Source of the DNA: Bacillota bacterium
Lineage (GTDB): Bacteria > Bacillota > Clostridia > Oscillospirales > Oscillospiraceae
Assembly (NCBI GenBank): GCA_023459875.1
Contig: JAEWRY010000044.1
Span: 186,001-250,000 of the forward strand
Length of the DNA stretch: 64,000 nt
Reading direction: 5' to 3'
Position 1 is the stretch's first letter, and each line of letters begins with the position of its first letter. The position numbers and the translations under genes are program-made. The notes under the pieces are model-generated. The model saw only the letters and a program-made list of their open reading frames with translations. It was not told the DNA's origin and ran no database searches. Shown piece after piece: positions 17,053-24,946 of the stretch.

Positions 17053-18834
17053 TCACTCAGCGCGGGTGATTGCGATGGAGAGCTCGTCCAGCTGCTTGGC
17101 ATCTACCACATCGGGGCTGTTCATCATCAGCTCGTTGGCGTTCTGCATTTTGGGGAAGGCAATGACGTCCTTAATGGAATCGGCTCCGATCATGATCATC
17201 ACCAACCGGTCCAGGCCGTAAGCAAGTCCCGCGTGCGGCGGGGCGCCGTACTTGAAGGCGTTGATCAGATGGCCGAACCGGTTCATGGCCATCTCGTCGG
17301 TCATGCCGATAGCACGGAAAGTGGCTTCCTGAATCTCAGGAACGTTGATGCGGATAGAACCGCCGCCGATTTCAGTGCCGTTGAGGACAATGTCGTAGGC
17401 CTTGGCACGGCAGTTCTTCTTGTCGGTTTCCAGCTTATCCAGATCCTCGTCCATGGGCGCGGTAAAGGGGTGGTGCATGGCCTCAAATCGGCCTTCCTCC
17501 TCGGAGTACTCAAACATGGGAAATTCGGTGACCCACAGGAACTTATAATCATCCTTGCGGGTGAGTCCCAGTCTTCTGGCGACCTCGCAGCGAAGTGCGC
17601 CAAGGGCGGCAAAAACGATGCCGTCGTCGTTATCACCCACAATGAGAACCAGATCGCCCGTTTTGGCCTGGGCCCTGCCGATGATCGCGGCCATCTCATC
17701 CTCGGTCATGAATTTGGCGAAGGAGGAAGTAGTGCCGTCGGCACCCAGCTTGATCCATGCAAGCCCCTTGGCTTTATATGTCTTTACAAACTCGACCAAA
17801 GCGTCGACCTGTTTGCGGGGGAATTTTTCAGCGCCGCCGGGGATTGATATGAGCCGTACGGAGCCTCCGTTTGCCACGGGATCGGTAAACACCTTGAAGC
17901 CGCAGTCCTTTGCCAGGTCGCTGATATTCACGAGCTCCAGACCGAATCGCAGATCGGGTTTATCTGAGCCAAACCGGTCCATGGCCTCCCGCCAGGGAAG
18001 GCGTTGAAACGGCGTCTTGATATCAACGTTTAAAAACTCTTTGAATACCCGTTTCAGAAAGCCTTCCTGAATTTGCAGAACATCGTCTTCGTTGACGAAG
18101 GACATTTCAAGGTCGATCTGGGTAAATTCCGGCTGGCGGTCGGCCCGAAGATCCTCGTCCCGGAAGCAGCGGGCAATCTGCATATACCGGTCGAATCCGG
18201 CGAGCATCAGAAGCTGTTTGTATTGCTGGGGAGATTGGGGCAGCGCGTAAAATTTCCCGGGATGGACCCGGGAGGGTACCAGATAGTCCCGCGCTCCCTC
18301 CGGCGTCGATTTGGTGAGCACGGGGGTTTCTATCTCAAGAAAACCCTTTTCATCGAAATAATCCCGGGCGATCTTGGTGATCTTATGCCTGGCAGCTATC
18401 GAGCGCTGCATGTCCGGCCTGCGCAGGTCCAGGTACCGGTAGGTCAGGCGCAACACCTCGTTTACCTGACTGTCTTCCACAATCTCAAAGGGCGGCGTCT
18501 CTGATTTGGCAAGCAGCCGCAACTCGGAGACATAGAGTTCCACCTCTCCGGTGGGCAGATCGGGATTTTTAGATTCCCGTTCCCGCAAGAGACCCGTGGC
18601 CGCCACCACATACTCTCCCCGCAGCGCGGCGGCCTTCTCAAAAACCGTCCGGTCGGTGGCATCGCCAAAAGAGAGCTGCAAAAGCCCCGTGCGGTCCCGC
18701 AGGTCGACAAAAATAAGGGAACCTAAGTTTCTCTGCCTCTGGACCCAGCCGCAAACGGAGATGGTCCTGCCTGCGTCGGTAAGGCGCCATGTTCCGCAAT
18801 ATCCACTGCGGCAAAAACCCTTGAGATTGTCCAT
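17053..18834 (-). CDS. aspS: Aspartyl-tRNA synthetase, bacterial type
   Basis: AspRS is a class IIb synthetase. The ATG at 18834 follows GGAG on the minus strand and gives 593 residues; upstream in-frame starts add unlikely sequence. The N-terminal OB fold (ISVCGWVQRQRNLGSLIFVD) binds the anticodon. Motif 2 (FRDEDLRADRQPEFTQ) and motif 3 (GLAYGLDRLVMIM) of the active site are intact, and the inserted GAD domain (about 290-420) marks the bacterial type. I cannot tell whether it is discriminating or also charges tRNA-Asn. It follows hisS by 94 bases, a common clostridial pair. Confidence 0.96.
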   Translation of the reverse strand: MDNLKGFCRSGYCGTWRLTDAGRTISVCGWVQRQRNLGSLIFVDLRDRTGLLQLSFGDATDRTVFEKAAALRGEYVVAATGLLRERESKNPDLPTGEVELYVSELRLLAKSETPPFEIVEDSQVNEVLRLTYRYLDLRRPDMQRSIAARHKITKIARDYFDEKGFLEIETPVLTKSTPEGARDYLVPSRVHPGKFYALPQSPQQYKQLLMLAGFDRYMQIARCFRDEDLRADRQPEFTQIDLEMSFVNEDDVLQIQEGFLKRVFKEFLNVDIKTPFQRLPWREAMDRFGSDKPDLRFGLELVNISDLAKDCGFKVFTDPVANGGSVRLISIPGGAEKFPRKQVDALVEFVKTYKAKGLAWIKLGADGTTSSFAKFMTEDEMAAIIGRAQAKTGDLVLIVGDNDDGIVFAALGALRCEVARRLGLTRKDDYKFLWVTEFPMFEYSEEEGRFEAMHHPFTAPMDEDLDKLETDKKNCRAKAYDIVLNGTEIGGGSIRINVPEIQEATFRAIGMTDEMAMNRFGHLINAFKYGAPPHAGLAYGLDRLVMIMIGADSIKDVIAFPKMQNANELMMNSPDVVDAKQLDELSIAITRAE

Positions 18835-18928
18835 TCTAATCAACTCCAAATAGTTATAATATATCAATATATTACATTGAGTTTCGGTTCTTCGGGTATC
18901 TGAATCGGCTTTGCGCTCTTGCGCTGGG

Positions 18929-20296
18929 TCATTTCAATCGTGTATGTTCCCGGATAGGTTTCCCTGTGTTTCGCGCGGCATTCCCATTTCGGATTTCTTC
19001 TATGGCGTCCTGTGCGGTCAGGACGGATTGCTGTCCTGAAGAAAGCGCTTTCAGCGTAACCGTTCCTGTCGAAATCTCATCTTCTCCAAGGAAAATCACA
19101 TAGGGAATGCCCAGTTTATCGGCATAGCTCACTTTCGCTTTAAATTTCTTTTTTTCTCCGTAGATCTGAGTCCGAAGCCCCGCTTCCCGCAGGGTTGTTG
19201 CCAGGGCAATAGCGTCAGACAGTTCCTCCGTCATGGGAAGAATAAGCACGTCTGCGGGAGCAGTCGTGAGTTCCTCGTTCAGCATGCCCTGGTCTTCCAG
19301 AACGAAGAACAGACGGGTCAACCCGATGGAGATTCCAACGCCCGGGAGTATTTTTTCTGTATAATATTCCGCCAAGTTATCGTATCGCCCGCCGGAACAG
19401 ATGGAACCGATCTCCGGACGGTCGGTCATGACCGTCTCGTATACCGTGCCGGTGTAATAATCCAGCCCGCGGGCGATGGTGAGGTCCACGGCGAAGTGGT
19501 CCTCGGGAACGCCGAAGGCGGCAAGGTCCTTTACGACGGTTGCGAGCTCAAAGAGTCCCGTGTCGAAACTCTCATTCCGGCCCCGATAGACTTCCAGTTT
19601 ATCAAGCACTTCCTTGTTGCTGCCGCCAATGGAAATAAAGGAAAGAATTTCATCGGCAGCCGGCACCGGTATGCCGGATTCCACCAGAAGAGCACGCACT
19701 TTGTCTTCGCCGATTTTATCCAGCTTATCCACCGTGCGCATCACCTCGGCGGAAGAGTCCGAAAGTCCCTGCATGGCATAAAAGCCGGTAAGGATCTTGC
19801 GGTTGTTTACCCGGATTTTGAATTTCTCCAGGCCCAGGGAGGTAAAGGTGCGGTAAATGACGCTGGGAATCTCCGCCTCATTGATGATATCCAGCGCTCC
19901 GTCGCCGATGACGTCGATATCCGCCTGATAAAACTCCCGGAAACGCCCCCGCTGTGCCCGTTCACCGCGATAAACCTTTCCAATCTGGAAGCGGCGGAAG
20001 GGAAAGGTGAGGTCGGCGTAATGGAGGGCTACATATTTGGCAAGCGGTACGGTGAGATCAAACCGCAGGGAGAGGTCTGTGTCTCCCTTCGTAAACCGGT
20101 ATATCTGCTTTTCGGTCTCTCCGCCGCCCTTTGCAAGTAAAACCTCCGTAGCCTCGATCAGGGGTGTATCCAGAGATGTAAAGCCATACAGGGCATAGGA
20201 CCTGCGCAGTATTTCCACCATGCGGTCAAATTGTGCCTGCCGGCCCGGCAGCAGCTCCATGAATCCGGAGAGGGTTCGCGGTTTCATACGCTCCAT
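18929..20296 (-). CDS. hisS: Histidyl-tRNA synthetase
   Basis: HisRS is a class IIa synthetase. The 455-residue protein has motif 2 (FRRFQIGKVYRGERAQRGR), the histidine-specific ARGLDYYTGTVYE motif near residue 270, and GGRYDNLAEYY. A C-terminal anticodon-binding domain (about 345-435) follows. The start at 20296 has AAGGAGA seven bases upstream; a second ATG nine bases further in is possible. It lies downstream of minD-mgsA and upstream of aspS. A hairpin at 20320-20354 precedes it. Confidence 0.96.
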   Translation of the reverse strand: MERMKPRTLSGFMELLPGRQAQFDRMVEILRRSYALYGFTSLDTPLIEATEVLLAKGGGETEKQIYRFTKGDTDLSLRFDLTVPLAKYVALHYADLTFPFRRFQIGKVYRGERAQRGRFREFYQADIDVIGDGALDIINEAEIPSVIYRTFTSLGLEKFKIRVNNRKILTGFYAMQGLSDSSAEVMRTVDKLDKIGEDKVRALLVESGIPVPAADEILSFISIGGSNKEVLDKLEVYRGRNESFDTGLFELATVVKDLAAFGVPEDHFAVDLTIARGLDYYTGTVYETVMTDRPEIGSICSGGRYDNLAEYYTEKILPGVGISIGLTRLFFVLEDQGMLNEELTTAPADVLILPMTEELSDAIALATTLREAGLRTQIYGEKKKFKAKVSYADKLGIPYVIFLGEDEISTGTVTLKALSSGQQSVLTAQDAIEEIRNGNAARNTGKPIREHTRLK

Positions 20297-20319
20297 TTTG
20301 GAGTCTCCTTTCGCAGAAA

Positions 20320-20354
20320 TGCGCTTTCATCCCAGAGCATGGGACGAAAGCGCA
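20320..20354 (-). promoter_or_regulatory. Hairpin between the MGS gene and hisS
   Basis: TGCGCTTTC and TCCCA pair with TGGGA and GAAAGCGCA, a 14-base-pair stem with one mismatch. On the minus strand it is followed by TTTCTG, a poor T-run. It may be a partial terminator or attenuator between minD-mgsA and hisS-aspS. Confidence 0.45.
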
Positions 20355-20371
20355 TACTCCTTTGGCTCTAA

Positions 20372-20788
20372 TCAGACGGTAAACGGCTTCGTTTTGGGAC
20401 TGACAATGTTGCGCCAGTCAAGGTCGCCTCGCTCCAGACCATGAATCAGCATTTCCGCGGTGGCCACATTTGTGGCAAAGGGAATGCTGTACTGGTCACA
20501 CAGCCGGGTGATATAGTTTAAATCGGCGTCCAGATCGTTGGACTGTGGGTCGGAGAAGAAAAGGACCATATCGATCTCATTGTAGGCGATGCGGGCGCCG
20601 ATCTGCTGGCTGCCTCCATGGGCGTGGGAGAGGAATAAACTCACCGGCAGTCCAGTGGCTTCGGCTACCAGCTTTCCAGTCGTGTTGGTAGCACAGATTG
20701 TATGCTGGGACAGAATACCGCAGTATGCGATGCAGAACTGCACCATCAGCTCTTTTTTTCGGTCATGGCTCATGAGCGCGATGTTCAT
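20372..20788 (-). CDS. mgsA: Methylglyoxal synthase-like protein lacking catalytic residues
   Basis: The 138-residue protein is a clear MGS-fold member: MNIALMSHDRKK at the N-terminus, ATNTTGKLVAEATGL (phosphate site) and IPFATNVATAEMLI near the end. Known MgsA converts dihydroxyacetone phosphate to methylglyoxal using the Asp of GGDQQ (Asp71 in E. coli) and a His in the PHxPD loop (His98). Here the first motif is GGSQQ (Ser60), and the second loop reads DPQSNDLDAD with no His. So the active-site base is missing and methylglyoxal synthesis is doubtful. The ATG at 20788 overlaps the minD stop in ATGA, so the two are translated together. I use the symbol for the family, not the activity. Confidence 0.8.
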   Translation of the reverse strand: MNIALMSHDRKKELMVQFCIAYCGILSQHTICATNTTGKLVAEATGLPVSLFLSHAHGGSQQIGARIAYNEIDMVLFFSDPQSNDLDADLNYITRLCDQYSIPFATNVATAEMLIHGLERGDLDWRNIVSPKTKPFTV

Positions 20789-21543
20789 AAGTTCCATCCT
20801 CTCTCTTTGATCTTCATGATAGATACTTTTTGCCCTGTTAAGCGTCTGGCAATGTTCAAATAGGCGGTAGCCGCTCCCCTGTGGCTCACCATAATAAGGG
20901 GCAGACCAGAATTGGCCGCGATAAGGACCTGGGGATCTTCGGGCACTACGCCCAGAAGAGGCAAGCCGGCAGCATCCATCGCGTCGTCGATGGTGGTGTG
21001 GAGCTTTCGCAGCAGCCGGGGCCTCACACGGTTCATCACCAGATGGATGCGGGGAATGCTCCGGGTGAGTTCCGCCACCGTCCTCTGCGCATCCCTAAGT
21101 GCGGAAGCGTCGGTAGTGGAAACTACAATCGCGCGGTCCGACCCGGCTACCGCCAAACGGAACCCTTCTCCCAGGCCGGCTGGAGAATCCAGAAAGACGT
21201 AGTCGAATTGTTCTCTTGCATCCTCCAGAAATTGTTTCATCTGTGCCGTACCTGGTCCCGGCACGGGAAGGGAAAGCGGCGCGGTAAGGAGGTAAAGCCG
21301 TGGGATGGTCCCGTGCGGAGCGGCGGCCCGTTTAAGGGGGCAGCGGCCTTGTGCCACATCGGTAAAATCCATGAGGGCCCGGTCGGTCATTCCCAGCGAA
21401 ATGTCCAGGTTGCGCAGTCCGATATCCATATCCACGCAGAGGACGCGATACCCCAAGACCGCCAGACAGGACGCCACGCCTCCGGTAAGAGATGTCTTGC
21501 CCGTGCCACCCTTTCCGGATGTGACGACGATCACGGTACCCAT
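20785..21543 (-). CDS. minD: MinD/ParA-family septum-site ATPase
   Basis: MinD is a membrane-cycling deviant Walker ATPase that places the division septum. The 252-residue protein has the deviant P-loop GKGGTGKT (residues 10-17), VDMDIGLRNLDISLG, which is typical of MinD rather than of ParA, and the switch DSPAGLGEGF. The C-terminal tail (VSIMKIKERGWNL) is short and only weakly amphipathic for a membrane-targeting helix. No minC or minE lies nearby. Start at 21543 with an AGGAGGG ribosome binding site. The next gene, MGS-like, overlaps it by four bases. Confidence 0.85.
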   Translation of the reverse strand: MGTVIVVTSGKGGTGKTSLTGGVASCLAVLGYRVLCVDMDIGLRNLDISLGMTDRALMDFTDVAQGRCPLKRAAAPHGTIPRLYLLTAPLSLPVPGPGTAQMKQFLEDAREQFDYVFLDSPAGLGEGFRLAVAGSDRAIVVSTTDASALRDAQRTVAELTRSIPRIHLVMNRVRPRLLRKLHTTIDDAMDAAGLPLLGVVPEDPQVLIAANSGLPLIMVSHRGAATAYLNIARRLTGQKVSIMKIKERGWNL

Positions 21544-21569
21544 GGCAGCCCTCCTGTTATAGATAATAT

Positions 21570-21598
21570 ATCATATCATAAATGTGTGAAGAGCACAA
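21570..21598 (-). promoter_or_regulatory. Possible promoter of minD-mgsA
   Basis: On the minus strand TTGTGC (21598-21593) and TATGAT (21575-21570) are separated by 17 bases, about 27 bases before the minD start. The -35 box overlaps a small GCACAA/TTGTGC hairpin that follows rsmG. Confidence 0.45.
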
Positions 21599-21625
21599 TG
21601 ATATTTTGTGCAAAACCTCCTGAGC

Positions 21626-22333
21626 CTATAGCGGCGACTTTTGAATCTTTGCCCACCGCCGGGGATATCCTTTCGGAGTGGCGTTCTTTTTCTCAATGAC
21701 CACGGCTCTGTGGGTGATTTCAGTCCCCGGAATTCTATAGTCCCGGGTAAATGCGAGCGCCCCGCCCAATGTTTTTATAGCGTTGGACGCGAGCTTCAGC
21801 TCCTCGGCGCATTCGACGGATTTCATGGCGATAAACAAGCCTCCCGGCTTCACATAAGGCAGGCACAGCTCGCAGAGAACGCGCATGTCGGCCAGTGCCC
21901 GGGAAGTGACAAGATCGAAGGCGTCCCGGTATCCCTTAACAAGGCCCTGTTCCTCCGCTCGGGCGTGGAGGTACTCGACGTTTCGGGTGCCCAGCGCGGT
22001 TCCTGCCTCGGACAGCCAGTCGATCCTTTTTCCCAGGCTGTCCAGCAGCGTGAGCTTTATGGTTGGCTCCAGTATTTTAAGTGCCAGCCCGGGAAAACCC
22101 GCTCCGGTCCCCACATCGATTACGCGCTTTTCTTTAAAGTCGTTGACCTTCAGAAGCGCCGCAGAATCCAGAAAGTGCAGGGCGACCACCTGGTCCGGTT
22201 CGGTGATCGCGGTCAGATTCATGACCTTGTTTTGCTCCAGCAGCAAGCGCCCGTATTGGGAGAGCTGCTCCGCGGCCGCATTCGAAACCTCGAGATTCAG
22301 TTCCGCGAGACCCTGCTCGATTAAATCCTTCAC
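21626..22333 (-). CDS. rsmG: 16S rRNA (guanine527-N7)-methyltransferase RsmG
   Basis: RsmG (GidB) makes m7G527 in 16S rRNA using SAM. The 235-residue protein has the N-terminal NLTAITEPDQVVALHFLDS region and the SAM-binding GTGAGFPGLALKI motif near residue 70, followed by VTSRALADM. I chose GTG at 22333, five bases after the small ORF stop. A TTG at 22366 would overlap that ORF and has a weaker ribosome binding site. Loss of this gene gives low-level streptomycin resistance in other bacteria. Confidence 0.93.
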   Translation of the reverse strand: MKDLIEQGLAELNLEVSNAAAEQLSQYGRLLLEQNKVMNLTAITEPDQVVALHFLDSAALLKVNDFKEKRVIDVGTGAGFPGLALKILEPTIKLTLLDSLGKRIDWLSEAGTALGTRNVEYLHARAEEQGLVKGYRDAFDLVTSRALADMRVLCELCLPYVKPGGLFIAMKSVECAEELKLASNAIKTLGGALAFTRDYRIPGTEITHRAVVIEKKNATPKGYPRRWAKIQKSPL

Positions 22334-22337
22334 GTCG

Positions 22338-22436
22338 TCACCACTTGAAAATCTGCCCGGTGGCAATCGAGTAGGTATAAACCAGCACCAACAGCACCAT
22401 TAAGATGACCCCGATCCACGCCAAAACTCGCTTCAT
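22338..22436 (-). CDS. 32-residue single-pass membrane protein, unknown function
   Basis: An ATG at 22436 opens a 32-residue frame that begins MKRVLAWIGVILMVLL and ends IATGQIFKW, with TGA at 22338. Residues 4-24 form one hydrophobic segment after a Lys-Arg start, so an N-in single-pass topology is likely. The ATG directly abuts the mscL stop codon (TAAATG), and AAGGCGGG lies upstream. rsmG starts five bases after its stop. The tight fit into both neighbours argues for a real gene. I recall similar short 'MK-R-LAWIG' proteins in other Clostridia but cannot check. Confidence 0.65.
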   Translation of the reverse strand: MKRVLAWIGVILMVLLVLVYTYSIATGQIFKW

Positions 22437-22838
22437 TTATTTTCCCGCCTTCAAAATATCGCGGATTTCGGTAAGTAAAAGTTCCTCCTTCGTTGGCTCG
22501 GGAGGAGCCTTGGGTGTCTCGTGCGCTTTTTCCTTGCGGCGAAGCAGGTTAATTGCGCGTACCATCAGAAACACCACGAAGGCAAGAATCAGGAAGTCGA
22601 TGACAGCCTGAATGAAAAGCCCGATATTGATGACGGCAGGCCCGATTGCGAGGGAAAGTCCGGCAAAGGTATTGGCTCCGATAAAGATGCCTACAATCGG
22701 CATGATGATGTCGTTTACCAGCGATGTGACGATTTTTGAGAAGGCGCCGCCGATGATAACGCCGACGGCCAGATCCATTACGTTCCCTTTCATGGCGAAC
22801 TGCTTGAATTCAGCGAGAAAGCCCTTCGTCTTTTTCAT
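22437..22838 (-). CDS. mscL: Large-conductance mechanosensitive channel MscL
   Basis: MscL opens under membrane tension to release solutes in hypo-osmotic shock. The 133-residue protein is of normal length. It has the N-terminal amphipathic helix (FLAEFKQFAMKGNVMDLAVG), TM1 (VIIGGAFSKIVTSLVNDIIMP), a periplasmic loop, TM2 (about 70-95) and the charged C-terminal bundle (LLTEIRDILKAGK). It heads the mscL-small ORF-rsmG unit; the 62-base gap upstream to the WG-protein gene shows no clear terminator. Confidence 0.96.
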   Translation of the reverse strand: MKKTKGFLAEFKQFAMKGNVMDLAVGVIIGGAFSKIVTSLVNDIIMPIVGIFIGANTFAGLSLAIGPAVINIGLFIQAVIDFLILAFVVFLMVRAINLLRRKEKAHETPKAPPEPTKEELLLTEIRDILKAGK

Positions 22839-22900
22839 TTTGTTAACTCCTTTTCGTTGTTGAGGTCCGTATCGGTTCCTGTTGCTTGAGGCGTTCCGCG

Positions 22901-24832
22901 TTAACCTGTCATCGCAAGAAGATATATGATCCCGTCCTTCTGTACCAGAGCCTGTCCGTTTACGATCGGTCCGGCGGCCTCAAAGAGGGCGGGAACCACC
23001 GTTTTGAAGCTCGTATCCAAGTATCCCACAAGTCCGTTTTCCTGATAGAACGCGTAGCCGCCGGAAAAATAGGAGGGATACCGGTCGCCGGTGGTGAGCG
23101 TATGCTCCATTCCGTCGGTACTCACATATCCGCGGCTTCCGTTAGTTGAGATATAATAGGCAAAGCCCTCGTAAAACGGGCCCAGGTACTGATAACTATA
23201 CGGGATAACCAATTTGCCGGTCCTGTCAATGGCGCCCCATTTTCTGCTGTCGTTTGCCGCGTTTGCGGGGGCGAAACTGTTGCTGACGACGGCGTAGCCT
23301 TCTGAAAACGGCTGTCCGCTGTAATACCTGGCCGCCAAAGCAATGGAGCCGTCAGGATTAAGATAGCCGGTCTTGCCGCCCTCAGTAAAGCGCAGATATC
23401 CCCCGGTTGCATCGGAATAAATCAGATTCGCGGCAATTGTATTGGCCTTGGTGCCGTTTGTATCATATGCTGTAAAGGTGCCCGTCCCATTCCCCCCGAG
23501 CAAGGTCCCGTCATGACTGACCGATACGGCCGCCCACATGCAGGGGACAACTTCTGATCCCGCCAGATTGATATAGCCCCATCGCGAGTCCCGGCAGACA
23601 GCGGCAATCCCGTCGGAACAGAAGGGAAATATGCTGTCATAGGCTTCCGGCTTCACGATCCAGACGCCCCGATAATTCATAACGCCCATCTTTCCGGATA
23701 TCTTATCCCTCAGATAGAGCAGTCCTGCCCGCTGATAATCGCTCACGGTGAAATTCAGCACATCGTAACGGGACGTATCCAATGAGATAGGTGTAAGCGC
23801 GTAACCCTCCGTACAGGGCTTAAGCGAGTAAGAAAGGCGCAGAGACGGACGGATCAGCCGGGATAGAATAGCCGCAAGTTCACTCCTCGTCAGGGATTTC
23901 GAGCCAGCAAAGGTCCCATAGTCGTCGATTCCTTTTAAAATTCCGGCATTATAAAAGGACAGTACAGCGGCGTCAGTGGTATCGGGCAGCTTTGTAACAG
24001 TATTTTGAGCCGCAAGTAAATTATCCGGTACCGCCGCGGCCAGGTAGGAAAAGAGCTCGCTTCGCCATGACATCTCCGAGAGTTCATGAACGGTTTGGAC
24101 ATTCTGAAAGTCCTTGTAATTAAGGCACAAATACCACCGTGTACCTGCATACCACTTGTCTTTCACAGCGTCAAAGTCGTTTTCCATTAGGCGGATTGCC
24201 ACAAGCCGGTTAAAAGGATTCAGAGTCGATCCTTCCGGGATCTCGAAGACATAACCCTCCCAGGGGACGTTATCCAGAAGGCTTTTGTCGGTGATATAGC
24301 GGTACTCCCCTGTATAGCTCTGGTCTTTTCCCGTATCGCTGTCCCTGATCGTCATGGTGAGCTTCTCTGTCTTATTTGCCCCGGCGCGAAGGGTTTCGAG
24401 ACCCGCGCCGGTAAAATGGAGGTAGAGTACTCCCGCTCCGGAGGTCCAACTGTCCGCCTGGTCGAAAGTAACGGCTTTTTTGCCGTCCTCATCAAGGAAC
24501 GAGACCAGATCTAGGCTCGCGGGGACAGATGTAAGTCTCCCCTTCCCACCGTTCAGAATCTGGTGGAACCGGGCAACCACAGTTTCAGCCTCGGCAAGGG
24601 TCACCGTCCCGTTCGGGTCGAAACGCGAAGCGTCTTCGCCGTTTAAGAGTCCGGTCTCGTAGCAGAGCTTAACGTTCTCATAATACCAGGCGTTTTTTGA
24701 CACATCGGAAAATCCCTTATATTGGCGGAAAGCCGGAAACAGGGCAGCGAGGTCCTGTGTAACGGCCAACGTACCGGGAAAAAGCACAACAAGCATAATA
24801 AAGGCAAGCAGCCCCGCGGTAATTTTCTTCAT
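22901..24832 (-). CDS. Secreted S-layer-homology and WG-repeat protein
   Basis: The 643-residue protein has a signal peptide (MKKITAGLLAFIMLVVLFPG, cleavage near 'TLAV'). An SLH domain follows (about 38-95: FSDVSKNAWYYENVKLCYET, then FDPNGTVTLAEAETVVARF). A second SLH-like unit is near 285-345 (AGILKGIDDYGTF, SLTRSELAAILSRLI). The C-terminal half (about 370-640) is WG repeats such as WGYINLAGSEVVP, GYLNPDGSI, WGAIDRTGKLVIPYSY and GYLDTSFKTVVP. SLH domains bind secondary cell-wall polymers. WG repeats are presumed beta-propeller-like binding units, but their role is unknown. AAAGGAG precedes the ATG. It stands alone between mscL and serS. Confidence 0.9.
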   Translation of the reverse strand: MKKITAGLLAFIMLVVLFPGTLAVTQDLAALFPAFRQYKGFSDVSKNAWYYENVKLCYETGLLNGEDASRFDPNGTVTLAEAETVVARFHQILNGGKGRLTSVPASLDLVSFLDEDGKKAVTFDQADSWTSGAGVLYLHFTGAGLETLRAGANKTEKLTMTIRDSDTGKDQSYTGEYRYITDKSLLDNVPWEGYVFEIPEGSTLNPFNRLVAIRLMENDFDAVKDKWYAGTRWYLCLNYKDFQNVQTVHELSEMSWRSELFSYLAAAVPDNLLAAQNTVTKLPDTTDAAVLSFYNAGILKGIDDYGTFAGSKSLTRSELAAILSRLIRPSLRLSYSLKPCTEGYALTPISLDTSRYDVLNFTVSDYQRAGLLYLRDKISGKMGVMNYRGVWIVKPEAYDSIFPFCSDGIAAVCRDSRWGYINLAGSEVVPCMWAAVSVSHDGTLLGGNGTGTFTAYDTNGTKANTIAANLIYSDATGGYLRFTEGGKTGYLNPDGSIALAARYYSGQPFSEGYAVVSNSFAPANAANDSRKWGAIDRTGKLVIPYSYQYLGPFYEGFAYYISTNGSRGYVSTDGMEHTLTTGDRYPSYFSGGYAFYQENGLVGYLDTSFKTVVPALFEAAGPIVNGQALVQKDGIIYLLAMTG

Positions 24833-24946
24833 CAGAGTTCTCCTTTTGCCTGTATGGACCGACGCGCACCTGCACTTCGGCCCATTTCCATTCCGATCAT
24901 CAATATCCCGTCTAAAAGGAGGACGTAAGATGTCTGAGGCAGTCTT

